The position numbers were made by a program, and so were the translations under genes. The notes under the pieces were generated by a model. The model was not told the origin of the DNA. It did not search any database and saw only the letters and a program-made list of their open reading frames with translations. DNA of 18,180 nucleotides, from the NCBI GenBank assembly GCA_035446985.1, contig DAOTGG010000020.1, positions 1 through 18,180 of the forward strand, read 5' to 3'. How positions within the stretch are numbered: the stretch's first letter is position 1; each line of letters begins with the position of its first letter. Positions 7,211 through 14,272 of this stretch are shown here, piece after piece. Source of the DNA: JAQUSX01 sp035446985. GTDB taxonomy: Bacteria > Bacillota > Clostridia > Christensenellales > CAG-314.

Positions 7211-8578
7211 ATGGCAGGAGCGACAATGGACAAAATAGTAAATCTTTGCAAGGGCAGAGGTTTGATTTTTCAGGGCAGCGAAGTTTACGGCGGAATGGGA
7301 AACACGTGGGATTACGGACCCGTCGGCGTTGAAATAAAAAACAACGTCAAAAAACTTTGGTGGAAAAAATTTGTCACCGAAAGCGAAAATTCTTTCGGGG
7401 TTGACGCCGCTATACTGATGAACTCAAAAGTCTGGGAAGCAAGCGGACACATCGCTTCTTTTACCGACCCGAAAATGGATTGCAAAAAATGCAAATCGCG
7501 TTTCAGAGCCGACAACCTAATTGAAGAATATTCCAAAGGCGAAATAGACGTCGACCTTATGAGTAACGACGAAATGGAAAAATATATCGCCGAACACAAA
7601 ATCAACTGTCCCAGATGCGGAAACTTTGACTGGACGCCGATCAGACAGTTTAATATGATGTTCGAAACAAGTCGCGGCGTAACCGACGAAAATCAAAACC
7701 GCATATATCTGCGTCCCGAAACGGCGCAAGGCGAGTTTGTGAATTTTTTGAACGTTCAACGCTCAACCCGCGCGAAAGTGCCTTTTGGTATCGCGCAGAT
7801 AGGCAAAGCTTTCAGAAACGAAATAACGCCCGGTAACTTTACTTTCCGCACAATCGAGTTTGAACAGATGGAGCACCAATGGTTTTGCAAGGAAGGCTCG
7901 GACGGCGAATTTTATAACGATTACAAGAAAAAAGCGCACGACTTTTTGACTGCGATAGGCATAAATCCCGAACACCTGCGTTTCCACGACCACGAAAAAC
8001 TGGCTCATTACGCAAAATCCGCCTGCGATATACAATATCTTTATCCTTTCGGCTGGTCGGAACTTAACGGCATACACAACCGTACGGATTACGACCTGAC
8101 TCGTCACCAGGAGTTTTCGGGCAAATCTATGCTTTATCTTGACCCCGTTACGAATGAAAAATTTATTCCTTACGTTATCGAGTATAGTATCGGCGCGGAT
8201 AGACTTATGCTTGCGCTGATGTGCGAAGCTTACGACGAAGAACAACTTGAAAACGAAACGCGCGTAGTATTGCATATTCACCCCGCCGTAGCCGCATACA
8301 AAATCGCCGTGCTGCCGTTGCAAAAAAATATGTCAGAAAAAGGAAGAGAGATATACCGCAGCCTTGTTAAGCATTTTGCATGCTCTTACGACGATGCGGG
8401 CAGTATCGGCAAACGTTACCGCCGTCAAGACGAAATCGGCACTCCTTACTGCGTAACGATAGATTTTGAAACGCTGGAAAACGACACCGTAACTTTGCGC
8501 GACCGTGACAGTATGGAGCAAATAAGACTGCCGATAAGCGAAATAGCGGCTTACGTCAATGAAAAAATAACGTTATAA
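7211..8578 (+). CDS. glyS: Glycyl-tRNA synthetase, single-chain dimeric (GlyQS) type
   Basis: This 455-residue class II synthetase charges tRNA-Gly with glycine in the cytoplasm. The N-terminal YGGMGNTWDYGPVG (residues 26-39) is characteristic of the single-chain, eukaryote/archaea-like type rather than the split alpha-beta enzyme. Paired cysteines C91KKC94 and C133PRC136 form the likely zinc-binding insertion. LRPETAQG is at 167-174, motif 2 is around FRNEITPGNF (201-210), motif 3 is the GADRLMLAL stretch, and the anticodon-binding domain fills the last 110 or so residues. The length is normal. Of the two possible ATGs (7211 and 7226), the first is preferred because the GCGGAGG (7194-7200) sits ten bases before it. 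It begins a two-gene unit with the hydrolase 10 bp downstream. Confidence 0.97.
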   Translation: MAGATMDKIVNLCKGRGLIFQGSEVYGGMGNTWDYGPVGVEIKNNVKKLWWKKFVTESENSFGVDAAILMNSKVWEASGHIASFTDPKMDCKKCKSRFRADNLIEEYSKGEIDVDLMSNDEMEKYIAEHKINCPRCGNFDWTPIRQFNMMFETSRGVTDENQNRIYLRPETAQGEFVNFLNVQRSTRAKVPFGIAQIGKAFRNEITPGNFTFRTIEFEQMEHQWFCKEGSDGEFYNDYKKKAHDFLTAIGINPEHLRFHDHEKLAHYAKSACDIQYLYPFGWSELNGIHNRTDYDLTRHQEFSGKSMLYLDPVTNEKFIPYVIEYSIGADRLMLALMCEAYDEEQLENETRVVLHIHPAVAAYKIAVLPLQKNMSEKGREIYRSLVKHFACSYDDAGSIGKRYRRQDEIGTPYCVTIDFETLENDTVTLRDRDSMEQIRLPISEIAAYVNEKITL

Positions 8579-8588
8579 GCAGGTAAAA

Positions 8589-9221
8589 ATGGAAGTAAAA
8601 GCGATAAAAAACCGCTGCTTGATGTTTTCCCGCAAAGTCGACGACTGGGATTTGAACGCGTATCTGGTCAAAGGCGAAAAACATAATTTTATTATCGATA
8701 CGGGTTTGGGTTCCGTTGATTTTAATTTTATAAAAAAATTTGCGGACAGACGTAAACAAACGATAATAATTATCACTCACTATCATTGGGACCATATTTG
8801 GGGAAATACAAAAAAATACCCTATTATCGCCCACAGTTTGTGCAGAAAAATGATTTTGGAAAAATGGGATGAAATGCTGGGTAAATTCGGTCAATACGCT
8901 AACGGTAAAATAGAAAAAGCTGTACCCGATATAACTTTTGACAGCGAGCTGTATTTTGAAGAAGATAAAATCAAGCTGATTTACACCCCAGGTCATACAA
9001 TCGACAGTATCAGCGTGATTGACGAAACAGACAAAGTCCTGGTCGCGGGCGATAATATAGGTGATACTGTTGAAGAAATTGTGCCGGTTATTTACTGTGA
9101 AAAATCAACGTATCTTGAAACTTTGAAAATTTACGAGAAATTAGATTTTGACACGTGCGTTTCGGGACATAATACGGTATTAAAAAAAGATGTGATACAA
9201 AAAATAATGGAAAAAATTTAG
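8589..9221 (+). CDS. Small metallo-beta-lactamase-fold hydrolase
   Basis: The protein has 210 residues, no signal peptide and a complete di-metal site: THYHWDH (His64, His66, Asp68, His69), TPGHT (His136), AGDN (Asp155) and SGHN (His194). This places it with the glyoxalase II-like and general MBL-fold hydrolases; the substrate is unknown. Its start lies 10 bp after the glyS stop codon, with a modest AGCAGG ribosome site, and a terminator follows 25 bp after its end. It is therefore very likely made from the glyS transcript. Its A+T-rich, Lys- and Ile-rich composition is stronger than that of glyS. A role tied to aminoacyl-tRNA is only a thought from the gene order. Confidence 0.88.
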   Translation: MEVKAIKNRCLMFSRKVDDWDLNAYLVKGEKHNFIIDTGLGSVDFNFIKKFADRRKQTIIIITHYHWDHIWGNTKKYPIIAHSLCRKMILEKWDEMLGKFGQYANGKIEKAVPDITFDSELYFEEDKIKLIYTPGHTIDSISVIDETDKVLVAGDNIGDTVEEIVPVIYCEKSTYLETLKIYEKLDFDTCVSGHNTVLKKDVIQKIMEKI

Positions 9222-9243
9222 AGTTTTTAAAAAATTTAGTAAC

Positions 9244-9273
9244 AAAAAAAGACCGCTGTTTGCGGTCTTTTTA
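9244..9273. terminator. Bidirectional terminator after the glyS-hydrolase unit
   Basis: The stem GACCGC (9251-9256) with GCGGTC (9262-9267) has a 5-base loop and is extended by an A run on the left and a T run on the right. It lies between two convergent genes and can stop transcription from both. Confidence 0.9.
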
Positions 9274-9293
9274 TTAATGTAAAAATTTAAATT

Positions 9294-10262
9294 TTAGCCA
9301 ATGTCGCTTAATGTAAAGGTTTCAAAAACGATTTTGCCGTTTTCAATACTCTTTACTTTGCCAAGGTTATTGACTATGCGGCAGAAAATTTCGCCGACTT
9401 GATTGACAGCCATACTTCTTATACTTTCAGCTTGTTCATTAAGCAAAGCGAAAAGCGAGTCTGTCAAAAGCTGATTGTTTTGCAAAAGAATAGAGCTATC
9501 CGTACCGAAAGAAATACTTTCAGTAGCGGCGTCATAAATAACTTCGATATTAGCCGCAACGATAATTTTTAACGGATTGGGCAGTTTGATAATGCCCGTG
9601 TTTTCAATAGTCGCTAAAACAGACTGAACTTGCGGATCTTGCGTAAGTTTTGTCAAATCAAAGCTGACAACGATATTAACATGGGTTTTTTCCGCTACGG
9701 TTATGGTAAGAGCTTCGATTTTTATATCAAAATCATTAATCGTATACTCCATACCTTCTCTTAACGCTACCGGCGGAATCTGGTTGCCTGCGTATACCAT
9801 TACGCCTTGACCGTTAAAAGCGGAAGTTGCTATGAGCTGTTGCAAACAATTGTTTGCAAGCGCGCCCAACTCCACGTCCTGATATTCGATTTGTGTGGAT
9901 TCGTCATAAACAACTTTGTCATTGTAGATAGCCGTGTAATCAACTTGACCTGTGCCGTCTACTATGCTGCTGCCGCCCAATAACGCTTCCGCGTTTGCTT
10001 CGGCTTCTTCATCGATAGGATTATCTATCATTGCGCTTGTGTCTGCCGAAAGCGATTTTATCGCCGTGAAAATATCTTTTACTTTATAATCCGCCAAGCC
10101 GAGGTCATTAAGCGTTTGTCCGTTTATGTTTATATTTCCAAGACCGACTTGATTGGGCGTAACGTTAGCGATTAACGCAGCGACGCCTACGATAACAGCA
10201 AGTATAACCACGGTGGTGATTATTGCCTTGAGTATCCCCCCTCTTACGATTGGTGCTGCCAT
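9294..10262 (-). CDS. Membrane-anchored protein of unknown function
   Basis: I do not recognise this 322-residue protein. A short polar N-terminus is followed by a hydrophobic segment at about residues 10-32, which should be an uncleaved signal anchor; the remainder would face outward. The outer part is acidic to neutral, rich in Ile, Val, Asn and Ala, and has only one segment with clustered acidic residues (around 81-92, DNPIDEEAEA). Its last 150 residues alternate polar and hydrophobic in a beta-rich pattern, reminiscent of secreted lipid-binding or DUF-type folds, but no motif fixes this. The start is supported by GGAGGG and a strong promoter (TTGCAT-N17-TATAAT with an upstream TGG). It is transcribed alone and ends at a shared terminator. 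Confidence 0.82.
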   Translation of the reverse strand: MAAPIVRGGILKAIITTVVILAVIVGVAALIANVTPNQVGLGNININGQTLNDLGLADYKVKDIFTAIKSLSADTSAMIDNPIDEEAEANAEALLGGSSIVDGTGQVDYTAIYNDKVVYDESTQIEYQDVELGALANNCLQQLIATSAFNGQGVMVYAGNQIPPVALREGMEYTINDFDIKIEALTITVAEKTHVNIVVSFDLTKLTQDPQVQSVLATIENTGIIKLPNPLKIIVAANIEVIYDAATESISFGTDSSILLQNNQLLTDSLFALLNEQAESIRSMAVNQVGEIFCRIVNNLGKVKSIENGKIVFETFTLSDIG

Positions 10263-10291
10263 AAAGTTAACCCTCCAATATTTTTTGGGAT

Positions 10292-10320
10292 ATTATACCA
10301 TAATTTTATTCAATATGCAA
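10292..10320 (-). promoter_or_regulatory. Sigma-A-type promoter for the anchored unknown gene
   Basis: On the minus strand TTGCAT (10320-10315) and a perfect TATAAT (10297-10292) are 17 bp apart, and the -10 is preceded by TGG, an extended -10 feature. The ATG at 10262 follows 29 bp downstream behind GGAGGG. Confidence 0.75.
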
Positions 10321-10349
10321 TGAAACTAAAACATTCTCTAACTTTTATC

Positions 10350-10379
10350 TTGACAAAGAAAACTCGTAGCGTATAAAAT
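10350..10379 (+). promoter_or_regulatory. Sigma-A-type promoter for the aminopeptidase gene
   Basis: A consensus TTGACA (10350-10355) is followed by TATAAA (10372-10377, 16 bp spacing) overlapping TAAAAT (10374-10379, 18 bp spacing). The AGGAG at 10396-10400 precedes the ATG at 10410. Confidence 0.72.
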
Positions 10380-10409
10380 AAGCGTGAACAAAAAAAGGAG
10401 ATATAATAA

Positions 10410-11636
10410 ATGCTTACAACTAAACAATTGGCCGATTACGCTGAACTTTGCATAAAAATAGGCGTAAATTTGCAAAAAGGACAAACATTAGTAATCAATG
10501 CTCCTATTGAAACGGCTCCGTTTGCTCGTCTTATTGCAGATGCGGCATACAAACACGGCGCAAAATCGGTAAAAATTGATTACAGAGATGAAAAATTCTC
10601 ACGTTTGAGATACGATAACGAAACTATTGAAACATTGCAACATATCTCAAAATGGCAAGTCGACAGACGCGACGAAATGGTTGACGAAAGAATGTGCGTT
10701 ATCTCAATCGCGGCTGAAGATCCTTCTATTTTTGCGGGAGTTGACCCCGAAAAACTAAAACTCGCTAATATCGCGGCTAGAAAAGCTTTCAAACGCTATC
10801 AGGACGCGTCTATGAGCAACTTAATCCGCTGGCTTGTAGTTTCCGTTCCTACGGAATCCTGGGCAAAAAAGATTTTCCCGAAAAAAGCGAACGCTGTGGA
10901 CAAGCTTTGGGACGCTATCGCTCACACAATGCGCTTAAACGAAAAAGATCCGCTTAAAGCTTGGGAACAACATATCGCAACGCTTAACCGCAGAGCAAAA
11001 ATTCTTAACGACAACGATTTTGAGTACATTCAATTAACAAGCAGTAACGGCACCGACCTCAAGGTAGGTCTTGCTGAAGGTCATACATGGTTTGCCGCTC
11101 AAGAAATGGCTCAGGACGGATTGCCTTTCACAGCTAATTTGCCTACGGAAGAAATATTTACCGCTCCTCACAAATATAAGGTTAACGGCGTCGTCAAAAA
11201 CGCTCTTCCGCTTGTAGATAACGGTAATATTATCGACGAATTTTCCATTACATTTAAAGACGGCTACGTCGTTGATTACAGCGCGAAAAAAGGTTATGAC
11301 GCTCTCAAAAACATTATCGAAATGGACGAAGGCAGTCACCGTATCGGCGAAATCGCTCTTCTGGGCAAAAACTCGCCTATCCGCAAAACTGGACTTTTGT
11401 TCTACAACACATTGTTTGACGAAAACGCCAGCTGCCACCTTGCTTTAGGCAAAGCATACCCCACCACCGTTAAAAACGGCACAAAAATGACGGCGGAAGA
11501 ACTTGACAAAGTCGGCTGCAACGAAAGTTTGGAACATTGCGACTTTATGATAGGCGCGGACGACCTTGACGTCGTTGGTATTCATAAAGACGGCTCAAAA
11601 GTTCAACTCTTTGTTAACGGCGAATGGGTTGTTTAA
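10410..11636 (+). CDS. ampS: M29-family metallo-aminopeptidase (thermophilic aminopeptidase/AmpS type)
   Basis: This 408-residue cytoplasmic enzyme removes N-terminal residues from peptides using two metal ions. The expected ligands all appear: Glu248 in NLPTEEIFTAPH (243-254), Glu314 in GSHRIGEIAL (308-317), His343 in the NTLFDENASCHLALG stretch, and His376 with Asp378 in ESLEHCDFMIG (372-382). The length is typical of AmpS, PepS and AmpT. The start is fixed by AGGAG nine bases upstream. It has its own promoter and terminator. Codon choice looks slightly different from its neighbours (more CTT and GCT), as expected for a well-expressed gene. The family has broad peptide specificity, so no particular substrate is implied. 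Confidence 0.95.
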   Translation: MLTTKQLADYAELCIKIGVNLQKGQTLVINAPIETAPFARLIADAAYKHGAKSVKIDYRDEKFSRLRYDNETIETLQHISKWQVDRRDEMVDERMCVISIAAEDPSIFAGVDPEKLKLANIAARKAFKRYQDASMSNLIRWLVVSVPTESWAKKIFPKKANAVDKLWDAIAHTMRLNEKDPLKAWEQHIATLNRRAKILNDNDFEYIQLTSSNGTDLKVGLAEGHTWFAAQEMAQDGLPFTANLPTEEIFTAPHKYKVNGVVKNALPLVDNGNIIDEFSITFKDGYVVDYSAKKGYDALKNIIEMDEGSHRIGEIALLGKNSPIRKTGLLFYNTLFDENASCHLALGKAYPTTVKNGTKMTAEELDKVGCNESLEHCDFMIGADDLDVVGIHKDGSKVQLFVNGEWVV

Positions 11637-11658
11637 TTACTTAATCGCTAAATCAGTT

Positions 11659-11690
11659 AAAACGCGTTCGTAAATCCGAACGCGTTTTTT
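11659..11690 (+). terminator. Terminator after the aminopeptidase gene
   Basis: A 10-bp perfect stem, AACGCGTTCG (11661-11670) with CGAACGCGTT (11677-11686), has a 6-base loop and is followed by a T run. On the other strand it is followed by only a short T run, so it is a weaker candidate stop for the convergent BspA-like gene. Confidence 0.92.
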
Positions 11691-11739
11691 GTTACAGTTT
11701 TTGTAGTTTTATAATGAAATAAAGATTTAGTAATTTGAT

Positions 11740-11755
11740 TTTTAATCGATTAAAA
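11740..11755. repeat. 16-bp perfect palindrome beside the BspA-like stop codon
   Basis: TTTTAATCGATTAAAA is its own reverse complement and directly abuts the stop codon (11756-11758) of the lipoprotein gene. It is A+T-rich and has no loop or T tail, so it is not a standard terminator; it might be a protein site or chance. Confidence 0.4.
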
Positions 11756-13831
11756 TCAGCTCTTGTATGCCCATACTACGGGAAGGTTGTCGTAGTTCCA
11801 GTTTACGTTCCATGTTGCAGGTTGACTTGTAGCTATGCAATTGATAGTTAAATTGGAACAATTTAAAAAAGCATAACCGTAAATATATAACACGCTCGTA
11901 GGAATCCTGATGTTCGTCAATTCGGAACAATCAGCAAAAGCATATTCCCCTATGCTTCCCACTCTGTAGGGTATATTTACGCTGATTAAACTTCCGCATT
12001 TATAAAACGCATAATCGCCGATGCCCGTAACGCTTTCGGGAATAACCACGGTAGTGAGATTTTCGCAAAAAGCAAAAAGCCAATTATTTAAATATATCAG
12101 GTTATTCGGAATTGTTACGTCTGTCATATTTACGCAGCCGTAAAATACCGCCATACCTATAAACGTTACGCTGTCGGGAATTGTCACGCTTTTTAAATTC
12201 ACACATTCGTAAAAAGCGCTCGCGCGTATACCAGTTACGCTGTCGGGAATATTTACCCCCGTCAGATTGGTACTGTATGAAAAAGCGTTGTCGTATATAA
12301 TCGTTACATCGGAAGGAATGGTGAAAACGCTTGATGTTTTGCCTAGCGCGTAATTAAATAATTTGGTACCGTCTTTACTGTACAAATTACCGTCTACCGA
12401 TTTATAAATCGGGTTATCATTGCTAACGGTAAAATTTTTCATAGCTTTACAGTTTGAAAATGCGCGGCTGACTATATCCGTTACGCTGTCGGGAATAATA
12501 ATCTCGTTTAAATAAGGACTGTTGCCAAACGCGAAAGCGGTAACAGTTTCTACATCGTCGGGAATCGTAAAGCTTGTCGCTTTTTTAGCGATTGCGTATT
12601 GATACAAAACGGTTCCGTCTTTACTGTATAAATCGCCGTCGATAGATTTGTAAGCGGTATTTTCCGCATTAACAGATATGTAAGCGAGATTGTCACATTT
12701 ATAAAACGCACAGTATCCCAGACTGGTAACGGAAGCGGGTATTTCCACGCTCGTTAAATTCAAGCAACCAAAAAACGCGGTTTCGCCGATTGTGTTTACG
12801 CTGTTACCGATTGAAACGTTCATTAAACCCGAACAGCCGTAAAAAGCGTACGAGGATATTGTCGTTACTGCGTCGGGTATAATAATATCGGATAAAAGCT
12901 GACATTGGAAAAACGCTCTATATGCGATATTCGTCACGGCGTCGGGGATTATTACCGTAACTACATCCGAACTGCTGAAAGCCTCCGAGCCTATACTAGT
13001 GACGGTCTTGCCGTCGTACGTTGACGGAATAGCCACTTCGGTTTCGGTGCCGATGAATTTTTTAACTTCAACATTGCCGTTGGGAAGGCTCACCCATTGG
13101 AAACTGCCCGACGGGGTTATGTCTATAAATTTTGCGTAGACGACTAAATCCGACGTAACTACGGTTTCAAAATCAAAAACGTTTTGAAACTGATTGTCCG
13201 CGTACCAGCCGAGAAAAATTTTTCCGTTTATCGTCGGCTCCTGCGGAACTGAAATGCGGTCGCCGCCGCGAACGATCTGCTGATCTATCAGCGTTTCGTT
13301 GCTTTGTTTAAAATTAACAAGCCATGTTCTGGACGTATCGGCAACCCATTTTGCGTAAATCGACTGATTAGCGTTTACAGCTATATTGAAATCATATTCC
13401 TGCACGCAGTTTTCATCAGTATACCAGCCGATAAATACGTAACCATTTTTTTGCGGATCGTTGGGTTCATTTAAAATTTCTCCCTGCGGCACGTTCTGCT
13501 CAGAAATCAAAGTTCCGTCCGTTTGGAAAAATCTAACGGAGAAAATTTCCGTCCATTTTGCATATAGAGTTACATCTTTATTTATAGCGGTAGTAAAATC
13601 GAATTTTTGCTCGCAATCTTCGTCGGTAAACCAGCCGTCGAAACGGAATCCGTTTCTAGTAGGAACAGCGGGTTCTTCCGCCAACTCCCCTCTGTCAACT
13701 AACTGCGAAGCCGGTCGGCTTCCGCCGTTAGAATCGAATTCCACAGCGTATATTGGTTTAGAGCATCCTGCAATCGACAACGTTGTTAAGAGTAAAGCAA
13801 AAATCAAAAAAAATGCGATTGTTTTTTTCAT
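11756..13831 (-). CDS. BspA-like leucine-rich repeat lipoprotein with three InlB-type B repeats
   Basis: This 691-residue surface protein begins with a lipoprotein signal peptide: MKKT, a hydrophobic core and the lipobox IAGC, which makes Cys23 the likely diacylated residue. Residues 27-93, 97-162 and 169-235 are three Listeria-Bacteroides (Flg_new/InlB B) repeats, each with a GW(F/Y) core and ending in YAKW or YAKF. From about 265 to 665 it is built of BspA-type (LRR_5) repeats of some 23 residues with the pattern IPDSVTxIGxxAFxxCxxL. Two longer inserts, at about 394-427 and 476-509, share the pattern YKSxDGxLYSKDG and are 82 residues apart. There is no sortase motif; the lipid is the anchor, and lgt lies 1.9 kb away. 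Such proteins often bind host or microbial surfaces; no ligand can be inferred here. The start is supported by GGGAGGG. Confidence 0.93.
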   Translation of the reverse strand: MKKTIAFFLIFALLLTTLSIAGCSKPIYAVEFDSNGGSRPASQLVDRGELAEEPAVPTRNGFRFDGWFTDEDCEQKFDFTTAINKDVTLYAKWTEIFSVRFFQTDGTLISEQNVPQGEILNEPNDPQKNGYVFIGWYTDENCVQEYDFNIAVNANQSIYAKWVADTSRTWLVNFKQSNETLIDQQIVRGGDRISVPQEPTINGKIFLGWYADNQFQNVFDFETVVTSDLVVYAKFIDITPSGSFQWVSLPNGNVEVKKFIGTETEVAIPSTYDGKTVTSIGSEAFSSSDVVTVIIPDAVTNIAYRAFFQCQLLSDIIIPDAVTTISSYAFYGCSGLMNVSIGNSVNTIGETAFFGCLNLTSVEIPASVTSLGYCAFYKCDNLAYISVNAENTAYKSIDGDLYSKDGTVLYQYAIAKKATSFTIPDDVETVTAFAFGNSPYLNEIIIPDSVTDIVSRAFSNCKAMKNFTVSNDNPIYKSVDGNLYSKDGTKLFNYALGKTSSVFTIPSDVTIIYDNAFSYSTNLTGVNIPDSVTGIRASAFYECVNLKSVTIPDSVTFIGMAVFYGCVNMTDVTIPNNLIYLNNWLFAFCENLTTVVIPESVTGIGDYAFYKCGSLISVNIPYRVGSIGEYAFADCSELTNIRIPTSVLYIYGYAFLNCSNLTINCIATSQPATWNVNWNYDNLPVVWAYKS

Positions 13832-13863
13832 ATTTTCCCTCCCTTAATTTTAGCGTAGACTAT

Positions 13864-13892
13864 ATTATACTCAAAATCGGTCTTAAGGTCAA
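13864..13892 (-). promoter_or_regulatory. Sigma-A-type promoter for the BspA-like lipoprotein
   Basis: On the minus strand TTGACC (13892-13887) and a perfect TATAAT (13869-13864) are 17 bp apart. The ATG follows 32 bp downstream of the -10 behind GGGAGGG. Confidence 0.75.
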
Positions 13893-13941
13893 TATAATTT
13901 TTAATACTGTACTATATATGCATTTATCTTAATTTAAAATA

Positions 13942-13970
13942 AAAAACCCGATTTTTTTTATCGGGTTTTT
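13942..13970 (-). terminator. Terminator of the lgt-pncB operon
   Basis: The 10-bp stem AAAAACCCGA (13942-13951) with TCGGGTTTTT (13961-13970) encloses a 9-base A/T loop. Read leftward it ends in a T run and lies 26 bp after the stop of the last gene of the operon. Confidence 0.85.
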
Positions 13971-13996
13971 AATTTCGTTGTAAAAAATTTTTCGGG

Positions 13997-14272
13997 TTAT
14001 TTCAGCAAATCGTCGCAAAGTTTTTTTAAATCGCAGTCAGCCGTTAACAGCTCGGACAATTCGACTTTCGGCTTGTCGCTTTCATCCATTTTTCTGCTGT
14101 CGTCGGTAAATGTCAAAGCGTCGTATTCGGGAAACTCGGGTTCGGTATTAACTACGATTTCAACGTCTTTTTCCTCTTTATGAGAAACGCTGCTCTTTTC
14201 TTTAACGCTGTCTTTTTGTCTTTTGGAGTGTTTGTTCCTAAGGGTGCCTCGAAAAATTACAGGTTGTCGCAT
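13997..14272 (-). CDS. Small charged protein of unknown function, coupled to pncB
   Basis: I do not recognise this 91-residue protein. It starts with a basic stretch (RNKHSKRQK, residues 12-20), continues with a highly charged, probably disordered middle, and ends in an amphipathic segment (LSELLTADCDLKKLCDDLLK, 72-91) with two cysteines nine residues apart in sequence (80 and 86 are the approximate positions). No signal peptide or membrane helix is seen. The ATG directly follows the pncB stop codon, and its AGGAG lies inside the last pncB codons, so translation is coupled. A strong terminator follows. The tight arrangement and clean ribosome site argue that it is real rather than a chance frame. 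Confidence 0.68.
   Translation of the reverse strand: MRQPVIFRGTLRNKHSKRQKDSVKEKSSVSHKEEKDVEIVVNTEPEFPEYDALTFTDDSRKMDESDKPKVELSELLTADCDLKKLCDDLLK

Noticed and set aside
7763..8323. A 186-codon open frame on the minus strand inside glyS
   Set aside because: It lies wholly opposite a certain glyS, has no ribosome site or recognisable motif, and its protein is a low-complexity mirror of the plus-strand codon use.
8556..8996. A 146-codon minus-strand open frame over the MBL-fold gene
   Set aside because: It is antisense to a gene with a full metal-site motif set; the Phe-rich product is what reversed Lys/Glu codons give.
12160..12960. Repeated DNA words around ACGCTGTCGGGAAT, considered as a direct-repeat or CRISPR array
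   Set aside because: They recur in phase with the leucine-rich repeats and encode IPDSVT; spacing and sequence vary as protein repeats do.
13461..13847. A 128-codon plus-strand frame over the start of the BspA-like gene
   Set aside because: It is antisense to the signal peptide and B repeats, with no ribosome site or homology I can see.
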